Below, piece after piece: positions 8,598 to 18,090 of a stretch of 64,000 bases of DNA; positions within the stretch are counted from its first letter, which is position 1, and each line of letters opens with the position of its first letter. The translations under genes and the position numbers were made by a program. Below the pieces are notes generated by a model. The model did no database searches, was not told where the DNA came from, and saw only the letters and a list, made by a program, of their open reading frames with translations. Source of the DNA: Richelia sp. SL_2_1 (GTDB lineage Bacteria > Cyanobacteriota > Cyanobacteriia > Cyanobacteriales > Nostocaceae); contig JAAUSO010000016.1 in assembly GCA_012033205.1 (NCBI GenBank), positions 1 through 64,000 on the forward strand, read 5' to 3'.

Positions 8598-9569
8598 TCA
8601 TTTGTGATAAACATCACCAATATGAATTCCTTGAGCCTCATTAATATTAGTAATAAATTTTCCATGCTGATTTATCACATCAGCAATTTTATTTATCTTT
8701 TGTATAGCTTCAGATTTAACCTCATCCCAACCTTTATCCGAAAAACCTTTTCCACCCCGCAATTTAGCAATTACAAAATCTTCACCAGATGTATCATTTT
8801 GAGGAATTTGTTCTTGATTGATTTTCTTCGCACTTTCAGGAACAGCTTTACCCAAATGATTCATAATATTAGAAATCCGGACTTCTGTATCACCTGGTTT
8901 GTTCCCAGCACCTTGCAAAGCTTCTAAAAAATGATAAGTATAGATGCTGCTTGATTCATCTTTAATCCAAGATTTTTGCTCACCTCTCGAAGAAGTAAAA
9001 ACGACTCTACCTTTACCTCGTGCAAGTTCATCAATTAAGCCTTTAGATGGTGCTCTTCTAACAAAATCTCCAAATTCTTGATCAAGTTCTAAATCTGCTT
9101 GTTTAGAAGTTGCCATTCCTGCTGCATGACAGCTATCAATTACAACGAGTAAACGCTGTGCTTCAATTTCTCTCAATGCTTGAGTAAAAGTTTCTGCGGA
9201 TAATGCAGATTTTTCCAGCTTCATGGGATTCACATCATGTTGTAGCAAATAATAATTGTTTGTTTTTTCATTTACACCACCATGTCCGGAATAATAAATA
9301 AATATAGTAGCTTCAGAGTCAGTAATAGTTTTTTCTTTTAACCAATTCAATCCATCTAAAATATTTGCTTTCGTTGCATCTTGATTATTTAACACTCGAA
9401 TATGTTCTTTATCATCGGGATAAGCACATAATTCTGAATCAATTAAAGCCGCATAAATTGCTTGTGTATCTTTGACTGTAACTGGTAAAGACCAAGGTTT
9501 ATAAGCTGATTCTCCAACTCCAATTAATAATGCATAGCCGTGATTAAATTTATTAAAATTATTGCTCAT
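8598..9569 (-). CDS. Caspase-like (peptidase C14) protein with C-terminal recruitment motif
   Basis: A 323-aa cysteine protease of the caspase/metacaspase clan. The catalytic dyad is intact: His96 in YYSGHGG (92-98) and Cys147 in VVIDSCHAAG (142-151). The p20-like core opens with YALLIGVGESAY (12-23). The protease domain ends near residue 275. A linker helix follows, and the last 19 residues (FITNINEAQG then IHIGDVYHK) form a short tail motif like that near the start of the NACHT protein. Bacterial caspases of this type cleave a few cellular proteins when activated and often kill the cell. It is the middle gene of a three-gene operon (33 bases after the 308-aa gene, 30 before NACHT). The local target could be the upstream protein. 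Confidence 0.92.
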   Translation of the reverse strand: MSNNFNKFNHGYALLIGVGESAYKPWSLPVTVKDTQAIYAALIDSELCAYPDDKEHIRVLNNQDATKANILDGLNWLKEKTITDSEATIFIYYSGHGGVNEKTNNYYLLQHDVNPMKLEKSALSAETFTQALREIEAQRLLVVIDSCHAAGMATSKQADLELDQEFGDFVRRAPSKGLIDELARGKGRVVFTSSRGEQKSWIKDESSSIYTYHFLEALQGAGNKPGDTEVRISNIMNHLGKAVPESAKKINQEQIPQNDTSGEDFVIAKLRGGKGFSDKGWDEVKSEAIQKINKIADVINQHGKFITNINEAQGIHIGDVYHK

Positions 9570-9602
9570 ATTTTTTACTCATATTTATTTAACTCCATTT
9601 AA

Positions 9603-10529
9603 TTATGATTCTTCATAGCGACTAACGCGGAAAATTACATAGTTATAAGCAAGGGTTTCATGATTATCACCTTTATGTACAATTGCACCGATATCCGGCT
9701 TATAAATCCATTTATGCCAATCAATTATCGTTTCATCATCAACCTGTACTGCAATATAATTACCTTCAGCAAGACGACACCCCATTGCGGAATTTTCAAA
9801 ATCTAATCCCAGGTAAAATTTTTGTACCGCAACATTTTCATGATGTTCAGCTAGCATTTTTACAACACCCAGAGTAATCTCTGTAAAAGGTGCAATGGCT
9901 GGTTGAGTAGTTTTCAATAATTTGAGTCCACTTTGAAATGGCGAAGATTCTAAGGCTGTTAATATTGCTTTGTCTGCTTCATTTTTGACATTCACCGTCG
10001 AGCATTCAAAAGCTACTCCCTGTAAACCGACGTTTAAACCTATAAATACAGGATAGCCCGCAATACCAGCCGAATTTCCTTCTTTTACCCGATAAGTTTG
10101 GCTAAAACTGATGGATTCTTGGGTGTCGGCTACTTGATTACGAGCAGCAAAAGTTACCATCACATTATGTGTACCCGCACCAGGATACTTTTCAATATGC
10201 AAACGGTCTAAACGGATATTAATACGGCTATTTTTGAGACTATTATCGGCAGTAATTGCACTGGGATGTTGAATAGGTAAAGGCTCCATTGAAGCTGACT
10301 TCCGAGGAGCTATGTAACCAAATTTGTGTGTAGCATACATCCAAGGTTGGTCTTGGATTAAATTAAGAAAATGGAAAAAATCCCCAATACTTTTACTACC
10401 TCTTTCTAGATTATTCCCCGTAATGTTACTGATGCTTGAGTCTTGCATCTGTTGCAGTTTTTCAGCTATCCATTCAGGACTTTCGGATTCACCAATAACC
10501 TTGATATTTTCTAATAGACTATTAGACAC
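9603..10529 (-). CDS. Unassigned 308-aa protein, first gene of caspase-NACHT operon
   Basis: I do not recognise a family. The protein has no signal peptide or membrane helix. Residues 5-30 are a predicted amphipathic helix. Residues 33-53 read ISNITGNNLERGSKSIGDFFH and resemble the tail motif of the caspase. Residues about 95-300 look like an all-beta domain (repeated alternating strands such as NIRLDRLHIEKY, HNVMVTFAARNQ, QKFYLGLDFEN). It starts with GTG at 10529, preceded by AGGAG at a good distance, and is followed 33 bases later by the caspase gene. It may be a caspase substrate, an effector released by cleavage, or a target-sensing partner; nothing in the sequence decides between these. 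Confidence 0.8.
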   Translation of the reverse strand: MSNSLLENIKVIGESESPEWIAEKLQQMQDSSISNITGNNLERGSKSIGDFFHFLNLIQDQPWMYATHKFGYIAPRKSASMEPLPIQHPSAITADNSLKNSRINIRLDRLHIEKYPGAGTHNVMVTFAARNQVADTQESISFSQTYRVKEGNSAGIAGYPVFIGLNVGLQGVAFECSTVNVKNEADKAILTALESSPFQSGLKLLKTTQPAIAPFTEITLGVVKMLAEHHENVAVQKFYLGLDFENSAMGCRLAEGNYIAVQVDDETIIDWHKWIYKPDIGAIVHKGDNHETLAYNYVIFRVSRYEES

Positions 10530-10705
10530 TATATTCTCCTATTGGCTACGATATATATGGTTTATAAAAATTAGCTCTTGTCAATATTTCTAAAGGTAGA
10601 GATATTCACATTAGTGATAAAATCTATCAAACAAGCGTTGCGTTTAATTTTCCAAAAAACTACTACATAAACATTTTGTTGAAATCCCTTAAAATAATAG
10701 TTTAA

Positions 10706-11362
10706 TTAATTTTCCAACTGCAACAAAGTATCTACCAATTTACCAGAACTTACCACATAAACACCATTAACTTCTGACTCAGAAATATCCACCCCACCTC
10801 TAGTAAAACAAAGCATTGCAGTTACCCAGGGTGCATTTTTTAACCGCTTGACTTGTTTTGCTTGTCCCTTGACTTTATCAATCAAATCTCCTTCTTTGAA
10901 ATCATAAATATTTTTACCATAACGCTTTCTTAAACGTCCATTGTCATATATTTTGGTTCCACCATGAGACTTAACGTCAATTACATACCAATTACCTTTA
11001 GGAGAATGTAAAACGACATCTGCATCTCCCCATTTTTTAATTCTTAAATTATATTCAATTTGCCATCTTTGAGATTCTAAAATATCTAATAAATTGGCTA
11101 CTTTAGTTTCAGCTTCAGCACCACGTTGAGCATCACCTGCTCGTTTTTGAAAATGTTTCCCACTACGGTATAAGTAGTATGAGCCGCTGATACCTGCTAA
11201 TAAAAATAAAATTCCTAATGACGAGTTAGCGAAAATACTAAATAAGAATCCCGCAACTATTAAAATACCCACAGCCAGAAAATAACGTATTATTGCCGAT
11301 AAATTTCTTTTTCTAGCTAGTTTAAGGATATATTCCCCCGGTTTTTTTGTTTTTGATGACAA
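10706..11362 (-). CDS. Membrane-anchored NERD domain protein
   Basis: A 218-aa protein. Two hydrophobic helices at about 23-43 and 47-66 are followed by a NERD (nuclease-related) domain at about 78-200. The restriction-endonuclease-like active site appears present: GAEAE (81-85), the Asp in WGDADVVLHS (111-120), and VIDVKSHGG (127-135). NERD proteins are predicted nucleases, often in mobile or defence contexts. The gene lies upstream of the caspase operon on the same strand but is separated by 176 bases, so it is a neighbour rather than a proven operon member. Confidence 0.85.
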   Translation of the reverse strand: MSSKTKKPGEYILKLARKRNLSAIIRYFLAVGILIVAGFLFSIFANSSLGILFLLAGISGSYYLYRSGKHFQKRAGDAQRGAEAETKVANLLDILESQRWQIEYNLRIKKWGDADVVLHSPKGNWYVIDVKSHGGTKIYDNGRLRKRYGKNIYDFKEGDLIDKVKGQAKQVKRLKNAPWVTAMLCFTRGGVDISESEVNGVYVVSSGKLVDTLLQLEN

Positions 11363-11432
11363 TTTTTTAATTTTTTGATTTTTTTTAATTCTTATATAAA
11401 CTATATATCATAATCATAAACAGTGAAATATT

Positions 11433-12011
11433 CTATTTCCAAATCTTCTGCAAATTAAGCATAAATCCAGGTAACAGATCCTCTCCGGAAATAGTTTGAG
11501 GTAATTGCAAAACTTCCACTTGTTTGCCCGGACGATAAATTTCTACTTCCTGTTTTTTGCGATTAATCAACCAACCTAAACGACAACCATTTTCGATATA
11601 TTCGAGCATCTTATTTTGCAGTTTTTTCAAATTGTCGGAGGGTGACATAATTTCAATGACAAAATCAGGACAAAGAGGAATAAATTTTTCTTTTTCTTCC
11701 TTTGTTAAAGCATCCCAACGAGATTTTTCTATCCAAGAAACATCTGGAGAACGATTGGCACCTGATGGTAATATAAATCCTGTTGATGAATCAAAAACTT
11801 CACCAAGTTGGTTTTGTTCATTCCATTTTCCAATTTGAACAATTAGATTTACGTTACTTCTTCCTGTTTCTCCTCCGGTTGGTGGCATAACAATTAATTC
11901 TCCTCGAACATTACGTTCTAGTTTTAATTCCGGGTTTGCTTCACACAGTTTATAAAACTGCTCTTGGGTGAGGTTGATTATAGAGTCTAAATTTAAGGTT
12001 AGTGATGTCAT
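11433..12011 (-). CDS. Uma2 family endonuclease-fold protein
   Basis: A 192-aa Uma2/DUF820 protein. The PD-(D/E)XK-like residues are visible: SPDVSWI with Asp90 and CPDFVIEIMSP with Asp116 and Glu120, and the later LGWLINRKKQEVEIYRPG strand is typical. Hundreds of copies occur in filamentous cyanobacteria; biochemical function is unproven, though a nuclease is assumed from the fold. It stands 70 bases upstream of the NERD gene in the same direction. Confidence 0.88.
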   Translation of the reverse strand: MTSLTLNLDSIINLTQEQFYKLCEANPELKLERNVRGELIVMPPTGGETGRSNVNLIVQIGKWNEQNQLGEVFDSSTGFILPSGANRSPDVSWIEKSRWDALTKEEKEKFIPLCPDFVIEIMSPSDNLKKLQNKMLEYIENGCRLGWLINRKKQEVEIYRPGKQVEVLQLPQTISGEDLLPGFMLNLQKIWK

Positions 12012-12320
12012 AGTAGTTTTTTCTATTAATTGTAAATTAAATGTGCTGCGAATCTATCTTTATTTTGTGATATGTTGGATAGTTTTGCAGTAAAATTTTA
12101 ATCATAATTATTGGTTAAGATTTTATAATAGTTCTTGGAGTTAGAGTCTCAGATAATCATATATTTTTAAACGCAAAGGAACGCAAAGCTGAACGCGGAG
12201 GAAGAAAGAGAGAAGATTTTGCAATAGTTAAGGCATTTTCAATCTTACCTAACAATAAAAACAAGGGTGTCAACACTCAAATAGCGGACACCCGTTAACG
12301 GAATAGCGAGAAAATCTCGA
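12012..12320. other. Intergenic region with one dispersed repeat
   Basis: Carries the third copy of the ACGCAAAGG/ACGCGGAG repeat at about 12167-12203. The inverted pair GTGTCAACACTC...GCGGACACCCG near 12269-12295 might form a weak terminator for the bicA gene. No gene is seen. Confidence 0.5.
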
Positions 12321-14027
12321 TTAAGAAAAAGAAGTAAAAGGTTTGTCGGGTTGCTCGTAATTATAATTTTGTTTTTCACGAACTATAGTTAAACCTTCTT
12401 GGAGTGCATTCAGTCGATCTCCCATCCAATGATGTCCCGGAATTAACCCAGCAATACCCAATTTTTCTAAACGACGTTTTACCTTTCCTGTTGCTCCCAC
12501 AACTATTACTTCCCGTTTTTCATCAATAGCCTCTTGAATGGCATTTTCAATTGCTAAGGAAGAAGTTACACCTAGTACAGGTACTTCACCTAAATCGACT
12601 ATTAAAACATCGTAGTTAGCAATGGCACGATGTTCTCTCTCAATGGCTTTAGCTACACCAAAAATCATCGGTCCACTGAGATGGAACAGTAAAACTCGTC
12701 CATTGGCTAAATCTAAAAGTTGCTTTTCTTCGCTATTTAGGACAATTTGATCGTCAGCATCGGTAATTGCTTTTACGGAATTGGATTGCAGTTGTTCGAG
12801 TCCCTCAATGGTCAAAATATTCGCAATAAACACCCCGACGGCTACGGCAATCATTAAATCCACAAACACTGTGAGTAATACGACTGTATAGACAATTCCG
12901 GCTGCTTTCCAAGAAATTTTGTGAACCCGTTTTAGGAAGCCCCAATCGATAATATTAATCCCTACTTTTAAGACAATTGCAGCTAATACAGCCAAAGGAA
13001 TACCAGAAGTTAGGGGGGCTGCCCACAAAACGACGATTAATAGCACTAAAGCCCGACTAATACCAGATAATGCCGTACGTCCACCAGCTTGGATATTAAC
13101 TACAGTTGCGGTTGTGGCTCCAGAACCAGCAATTCCACCACACAAGCCAGTAATTATATTCGCAACACCTTGACCGATTAATTCTTTGTTAGATTTGTGT
13201 TCGGTACGGGTGAGACTGTCAGATACTAAACAAGTTAATAAACAATCAATTGAACCCACCATTCCCAAAATTACAGCATTTACAAACATTAATTGCAAAT
13301 TTCCAGGGCTAAAAGTAGGCATCTGGAATTGAGGTAAACCGGGAGTAATTTCACCGATAGTGGCAATTGTACGGATTTCTACACCACTAAATAAAGTCAA
13401 AGAAATTACTGTACCAACAACTAAAGCTACCAATTGTGGGGGAACAACTTTTTTGAGTTTAGAAGGGTAAAAGAACAGAATCCCTAAAGTTATTAGCCCT
13501 AAAATAGTTTCTGGAATACTGATTTTAGTAATTAGGGTTGGTATATTATGGATGACACCAATAACACCACCTTCAGGAGTTTTTTGCCCCAAGAAGGGTG
13601 CTATTTGCAGAAAAATTAGAATCACGCCGATTCCGGTCATAAATCCAGAAATTACGTTGTAGGGCAACATGGTAATGTACCGCCCCAATCGCAATACCCC
13701 AAAGAGGATTTGAACTAATCCTGCCATCATCACTACAGTAAATGCCATTGGCAGAAAATTGTCCGGGTTATTAATTTTAAGTCCAGCAATAACTGCGGTG
13801 ACAATTACTGTCATCGGACCTGTTGGTTCAGAAATCAAGCTCGGTGTACCACCAAATAAAGCGGCAAAAAATCCCACTAATATGGCTCCCCATAATCCCG
13901 CAGAAGCACCCGCACCAGAAGCGATACCAAATGCTAATGCCATCGGTAAGGCAACTACAGCAGCCGTTAAACCCCCAAGAATATCTCCTTGGAGGTTACG
14001 AAAATGGATTTGGTTGGTTATTTGCAT
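12321..14027 (-). CDS. bicA: BicA-type Na+-dependent bicarbonate transporter (SulP)
   Basis: A SulP permease with C-terminal STAS domain, 568 aa from the ATG at 14027. The open frame extends ten codons further, but a GAGGA ribosome site lies just before 14027 and the protein then starts MQITNQIHFRNLQGDI, like known cyanobacterial BicA. Other family landmarks are GGTPSLISEPTGPMTV in the substrate region, DSLTRTEHKSNKELIGQG, and a STAS domain from about residue 435 (VLLFHLSGPMIFGVAKAI). BicA is a high-flux, low-affinity HCO3-/Na+ symporter of the plasma membrane that feeds the carboxysome. The next two upstream genes, a universal stress protein and another SulP, point in the same direction. Confidence 0.92.
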   Translation of the reverse strand: MQITNQIHFRNLQGDILGGLTAAVVALPMALAFGIASGAGASAGLWGAILVGFFAALFGGTPSLISEPTGPMTVIVTAVIAGLKINNPDNFLPMAFTVVMMAGLVQILFGVLRLGRYITMLPYNVISGFMTGIGVILIFLQIAPFLGQKTPEGGVIGVIHNIPTLITKISIPETILGLITLGILFFYPSKLKKVVPPQLVALVVGTVISLTLFSGVEIRTIATIGEITPGLPQFQMPTFSPGNLQLMFVNAVILGMVGSIDCLLTCLVSDSLTRTEHKSNKELIGQGVANIITGLCGGIAGSGATTATVVNIQAGGRTALSGISRALVLLIVVLWAAPLTSGIPLAVLAAIVLKVGINIIDWGFLKRVHKISWKAAGIVYTVVLLTVFVDLMIAVAVGVFIANILTIEGLEQLQSNSVKAITDADDQIVLNSEEKQLLDLANGRVLLFHLSGPMIFGVAKAIEREHRAIANYDVLIVDLGEVPVLGVTSSLAIENAIQEAIDEKREVIVVGATGKVKRRLEKLGIAGLIPGHHWMGDRLNALQEGLTIVREKQNYNYEQPDKPFTSFS

Positions 14028-14209
14028 CAAAGGTTTTCCTCTATTAAACAATTGCAATTAATTCATCTCAATTGAGTCAGAATCTATTTCTAGAACTCCA
14101 TATATCCCCAAAAACAAGAGATTTTACGTCTAAATCTTCTATTTAAGGGGGACTCAAGGGGATTAATGGAAACCTAAAGTTATGAAGAATCACTTTGATT
14201 AACAACCTC

Positions 14210-15073
14210 TTAACGGAACAACAAAACAGGAATATTACTACTTCTAAGAATTTGAACTGTCGTACTACCAATTACTAAATTACGGATACGGCTATGTCCG
14301 TAAGCTCCCATTAGTAATAGGCTGATATTTTGCTCAGTAATATATTTATTAATAACCTCTTCTGCTTCACCTTCTCTAATGTTATAAATGATATTAAAAC
14401 CTGCTGAGTCTAAAATCTGTCTAGCTTCATTGACTCTATTTTCTGCTCTAGAATATGTTTCATTTTTAGTTACTTTTAACAGATGTATTTCTAATTTTTG
14501 GAAGCACGAATAATTAACTAAAAATTGTAGTGTTTTCTTCCCTGTTAAACTACCGTCATAAGCAATTAAAACCCTCTCAATTGGTTTATATTCACGCGGG
14601 GTCACTAAACATGGTTTTTTTGTGCTACGAACAATTCGCTCTACATTTGCCCCTAAATGTGCAGAAGCAAATTCTGCGGCTTCTCCTCTTTTACCTAAAA
14701 CAATTAAATCGGAATTTTCTTCAAATTCATGAAAAGAATCTACTAAAAATCCTGTTTTATTAGTTAATTTAACATCTTTTATACCTTCAGATTTGAGAGT
14801 TTCCCCAGCTTTTTGTAAAATTAATCTTGCCCGTTTATTGTTGATTTTGGCTCTTTCATGTTCTAAATTCACTAATTCATGGAGCAATTGTTCGGAAGCC
14901 CCAAGTCCAATACTACCGCTGAGGTTATCAGTAGAAACTAGTTTCTGACTACGAATATCTGTGACAAATAAAACGTTAATTTGGGCATTGAATTGAATAG
15001 CAAACCAAGCTCCATATTTATAAACATTTTCTGCAAAAGATGAACCATCGGTACAAAGTAAAATATTTTTCAT
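14210..15073 (-). CDS. Tandem universal stress protein
   Basis: A 287-aa protein built of two UspA domains (about 1-145 and 150-287). The second ends in the ATP-binding signature GAYGHSRIRNLVIGST; the first has a variant GKRGEAAEFASAHLGA, so only one site may bind nucleotide. It lies between two SulP transporter genes, all on the minus strand with short gaps (45 bases to the upstream SulP, 182 to bicA). This suggests that a stress or energy signal is linked to anion or bicarbonate uptake, as often seen in cyanobacterial SulP-Usp neighbours. Confidence 0.88.
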   Translation of the reverse strand: MKNILLCTDGSSFAENVYKYGAWFAIQFNAQINVLFVTDIRSQKLVSTDNLSGSIGLGASEQLLHELVNLEHERAKINNKRARLILQKAGETLKSEGIKDVKLTNKTGFLVDSFHEFEENSDLIVLGKRGEAAEFASAHLGANVERIVRSTKKPCLVTPREYKPIERVLIAYDGSLTGKKTLQFLVNYSCFQKLEIHLLKVTKNETYSRAENRVNEARQILDSAGFNIIYNIREGEAEEVINKYITEQNISLLLMGAYGHSRIRNLVIGSTTVQILRSSNIPVLLFR

Positions 15074-15118
15074 TGTGGTTTTAGCCCCTGAAAATCAAAG
15101 GATTGAAAGGTAAAAATC

Positions 15119-16573
15119 TTATTGAATTTGATTAACTGCTAATTTATTCAGCAAGGTATTACTAGCTTCATTGAGTCCGATTAGTTCTACTTCTGCTCCA
15201 TTACGACGAAATTTCAATACTGCTTTATCGAGTACTTCTACTGCTCCTTGATCCCAAAGGTGAGCATAAGTTAAATCAATGGTGACGCGCTCTACCAATT
15301 CTGTAAAATCAAAAAAGCTGAGAAATTCATCTCTGGATAAAAAGAAAATTTGTCCGCTGACTTTATAAATGCGATGCAAACCATCTTCACTCAACACTTT
15401 ATCTACAAATACTAATTGGGCAATTTTATTAGAAAAGAATACGGTACTCATCACGATACCTGTCACCACACCCAAGGCAAAATTCCGGGTGAAAATGGTC
15501 ACAAACATCGTTGTTAACATCACCGCTGTTTCGGTGCGGGGAATGCGCGGCATATTTTTCAAGGATGACCAACGAAATGTACCAATTGACACCATAATCA
15601 TCACGGCTACTAATGCTGCCATCGGCATTTGCTTGACCCAATCTTGTAAAAATAAAATGGCAAATAACAGAAAAATGCCTGCACAAAGGGTTGAGAGTCT
15701 TCCTCTTCCGCCAGATTGAACATTAATTACCGATTGTCCAATCATCCCACATCCAGCCATTCCTCCAAAGAAGGCTGTCACAATATTTGCAATTCCTTGT
15801 CCTCTCGCTTCTTGATTTTTATTGCTGGGGGTGTCTGTAAGTTCATCTACCAGTGAAGCGGTTAATAATGAAGCCAATAAACCAACCAGCGCCAAGGTTA
15901 GGGAATAAGGCAAAATAATATTGAGTGTTTCTAGAGTTAATGGCACCCCCGGCAGAGCAAAACTCGGTAGGGCTGTAGGTAATTCTCCCATATCCCCCAC
16001 TGTGGGAACATCTAATTTTAGGGCGATCGCTGTTATGGTCATTACTGCTAATGCCACTAAGGGTGAGGGGACTACTTTAGTAAAGCGCGGCAGAATATAA
16101 ATAATCGCTAAGGAAAGCAGAGTCAATATATATACAGTCGGCGGCACATTCGTCAGTTGGGGTAACTGTGCTAGAAAAATCAACACCGCCAAGGCATTAA
16201 TATAACCAATCATTACTGCTCTGGGTACAAATCTCATGTACCGTCCGAGTTTTAGTACCCCACATAAAAGTTGAAATACTCCTGTTAATAAGGTGGCTGC
16301 AAATAAATACTGCAAGCCATAATTTCTAACTAAATCAATCATTAACAGCGCCATTGCTCCGGTAGCGGCGGAAATTGATCCCGGTCTACCTCCTAAAAAC
16401 GCTGTGATCACTGCAATAATAAATGAGGCGTAAAGTCCAACTTTCGGATCTACCCCGGCAATAATCGAAAAGGCGATCGCTTCTGGAATCAAAGCCAATC
16501 CCACTACTGCACCCGCCATAATATCCCGCTGAGTGTTAAAAAACCACTCTCGCTTCAAATTTCTCACGGTCAA
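15119..16573 (-). CDS. SulP family anion transporter with STAS domain
   Basis: A 484-aa SulP protein, shorter than BicA. N-terminal landmarks are [20 protein letters not shown] and [41 protein letters not shown] follows in the central part. A compact STAS domain lies at about 390-484. The N-terminal transmembrane part resembles the sulfate-permease branch rather than BicA, so sulfate or another anion is as likely as bicarbonate. It is the first gene of the run with the Usp and bicA. Confidence 0.88.
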   Translation of the reverse strand: MTVRNLKREWFFNTQRDIMAGAVVGLALIPEAIAFSIIAGVDPKVGLYASFIIAVITAFLGGRPGSISAATGAMALLMIDLVRNYGLQYLFAATLLTGVFQLLCGVLKLGRYMRFVPRAVMIGYINALAVLIFLAQLPQLTNVPPTVYILTLLSLAIIYILPRFTKVVPSPLVALAVMTITAIALKLDVPTVGDMGELPTALPSFALPGVPLTLETLNIILPYSLTLALVGLLASLLTASLVDELTDTPSNKNQEARGQGIANIVTAFFGGMAGCGMIGQSVINVQSGGRGRLSTLCAGIFLLFAILFLQDWVKQMPMAALVAVMIMVSIGTFRWSSLKNMPRIPRTETAVMLTTMFVTIFTRNFALGVVTGIVMSTVFFSNKIAQLVFVDKVLSEDGLHRIYKVSGQIFFLSRDEFLSFFDFTELVERVTIDLTYAHLWDQGAVEVLDKAVLKFRRNGAEVELIGLNEASNTLLNKLAVNQIQ

Positions 16574-17296
16574 ATTACCTCCTAATATCGTTATTCATAT
16601 ACATACATGAATTTTTTTAGTGCTTTATTCGCTGTCTAAACAGCATATCGAATCGTATAATTACGCAGATATAAGTGATCAAAAATTCAAAATTCAAAAT
16701 TCAAAATTCAAACTGTCCTGGCTTAAAGGATTTATCTATGTAGTTGCAATCGTCAGTTGCTTTATTCGTGTTAATTACGAATTACCTGAATCTTGCCCCA
16801 AACCGATTGGTAATTATTTTTTGTCGCAGAAGAGAAGAAAGTATGGAAAATTATTCGTGTAGCTGAATAGCTCACAGGAAAGATCAAGTAGACAAATCAG
16901 GCACAAACGTCATTGCCTAGTCTTATACACCAATAGTTGCAAATACTTCTGACCAATGCTGTAAAGTTCACACTTCACTTCACGATGGACAATTTGAAGT
17001 TATCGAAGAGATTGTTGAAAGCGACATTATCCAAACCTGATTACTATTAAATAATTACGAAGACGTTTAATCGTAACGAAAGCATATCATAGCATTGTTA
17101 CAAATCGCAACAGAAGTTAATCGTACCTTTAAATCTTGTTTTTTGGCGTTCTGACTGAACAATTGTCAATTTTTAAGCGCCCTACTTTAAACTATGGGAA
17201 TAATCCAAAATCTCAAATCTAAAATTCAAAATCAATTTGACCCTAATCTCTTGTAAAATTAACTTTTAGATAATTGGTAAAAGGGAGAAAACAGGG
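16574..17296. other. Divergent intergenic region, no gene supported
   Basis: Contains the promoter areas of the minus-strand SulP gene and of pdxJ. An AAAATTC tandem repeat (16682-16712) runs through the only sizable ORF (16620-16862), which argues against that ORF. The rest is AT-rich without a recognised RNA gene. Confidence 0.55.
16682..16712. repeat. AAAATTC heptamer tandem repeat
   Basis: About four copies of a heptamer (AAAATTC). Such short tandem heptamers are typical of heterocystous cyanobacterial genomes. Confidence 0.8.
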
Positions 17297-18019
17297 TTGC
17301 TGACACTCGGTGTAAATATTGACCATATCGCTACGATTCGACAAGCGCGGCGGACTGTGGAACCTGACCCTGTAGCGGCTGCCGTACTAGCTGAGTTGGG
17401 TGGTGCGGATGGAATTACCGTACATTTACGGGAAGACAGAAGACATATTCAAGACAGAGATGTGCGAATACTGAGAGAAACTGTCAGGACTCATCTGAAT
17501 TTAGAAATGGCGGCTACTGATGAAATGTTGGCGATCGCTCTTGATATTAAACCGGATTATGTGACTTTAGTTCCGGAAAAACGGGAAGAAGTTACGACGG
17601 AAGGGGGTTTAGATATTGTCGGTCAAGTTGATAGAATCGGAAATATAGTTGATAAGTTGCAGAGTGTTGGTATTCCGGTAAGTTTATTTATTGATGCCGA
17701 TAAACCACAAATTGAAGCTTCTGTCAAGGTAAAAGCAAAGTTTATTGAATTGCATACGGGGAAGTATGCGGAAGCAAAAGACGAAGCAAGTAGGGATAAA
17801 GAGTTAGAATTTTTAGCATCAGGTTGTAGACAGGCAATCAAAGCCGGATTGCGGGTAAATGCGGGACATGGACTCACTTACACCAATGTTTATCCAGTTG
17901 CTTGTATTGAGGGCATGGAAGAACTTAATATTGGTCATACTATCGTTAGTAGAGCAGCTTTAGTAGGGATGGAAAGAGCGGTGCGAGAAATGAAGCAAAT
18001 TATGGATGGTAAACAGTGA
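17297..18019 (+). CDS. pdxJ: Pyridoxine 5'-phosphate synthase
   Basis: A full-length 240-aa PdxJ. It condenses 1-deoxyxylulose 5-phosphate with 3-amino-2-oxopropyl phosphate to form pyridoxine 5'-phosphate, the last ring-closing step of the DXP-dependent vitamin B6 route, in the cytosol. Landmarks are [15 protein letters not shown] (4-18), [14 protein letters not shown] (43-56), the ELHTGKYA segment, and NAGHGL near the C-terminus. The start is a TTG at 17297, placed eight bases or so after GGGAGAAAACAGGG; no in-frame ATG is nearby and the family begins exactly at this residue. Confidence 0.96.
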   Translation: MLTLGVNIDHIATIRQARRTVEPDPVAAAVLAELGGADGITVHLREDRRHIQDRDVRILRETVRTHLNLEMAATDEMLAIALDIKPDYVTLVPEKREEVTTEGGLDIVGQVDRIGNIVDKLQSVGIPVSLFIDADKPQIEASVKVKAKFIELHTGKYAEAKDEASRDKELEFLASGCRQAIKAGLRVNAGHGLTYTNVYPVACIEGMEELNIGHTIVSRAALVGMERAVREMKQIMDGKQ

Positions 18020-18088
18020 GCAGTGAGCAGTAAGCAGTTTACTGTTAACTGTTAACTATTAACTGTTAAGTTTTAACTGTTAATTGTG
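18010..18088. repeat. Degenerate GTTAACT / GTGAGCA heptamer repeats
   Basis: Runs of AGTGAGC followed by TGTTAACT units fill the gap between pdxJ and the next gene; the first unit touches the pdxJ stop. Confidence 0.75.
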
Positions 18089-18090
18089 AT

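Noticed and set aside
8589-8927. 112-aa plus-strand ORF opposite the caspase gene
   Set aside because: It lies entirely opposite a gene with clear protease motifs and has an amino-acid composition typical of antisense frames.
16620-16862. 80-aa plus-strand ORF upstream of pdxJ
   Set aside because: It runs through the AAAATTC tandem repeat, has no good ribosome site, and its protein is a translation of repeat sequence.
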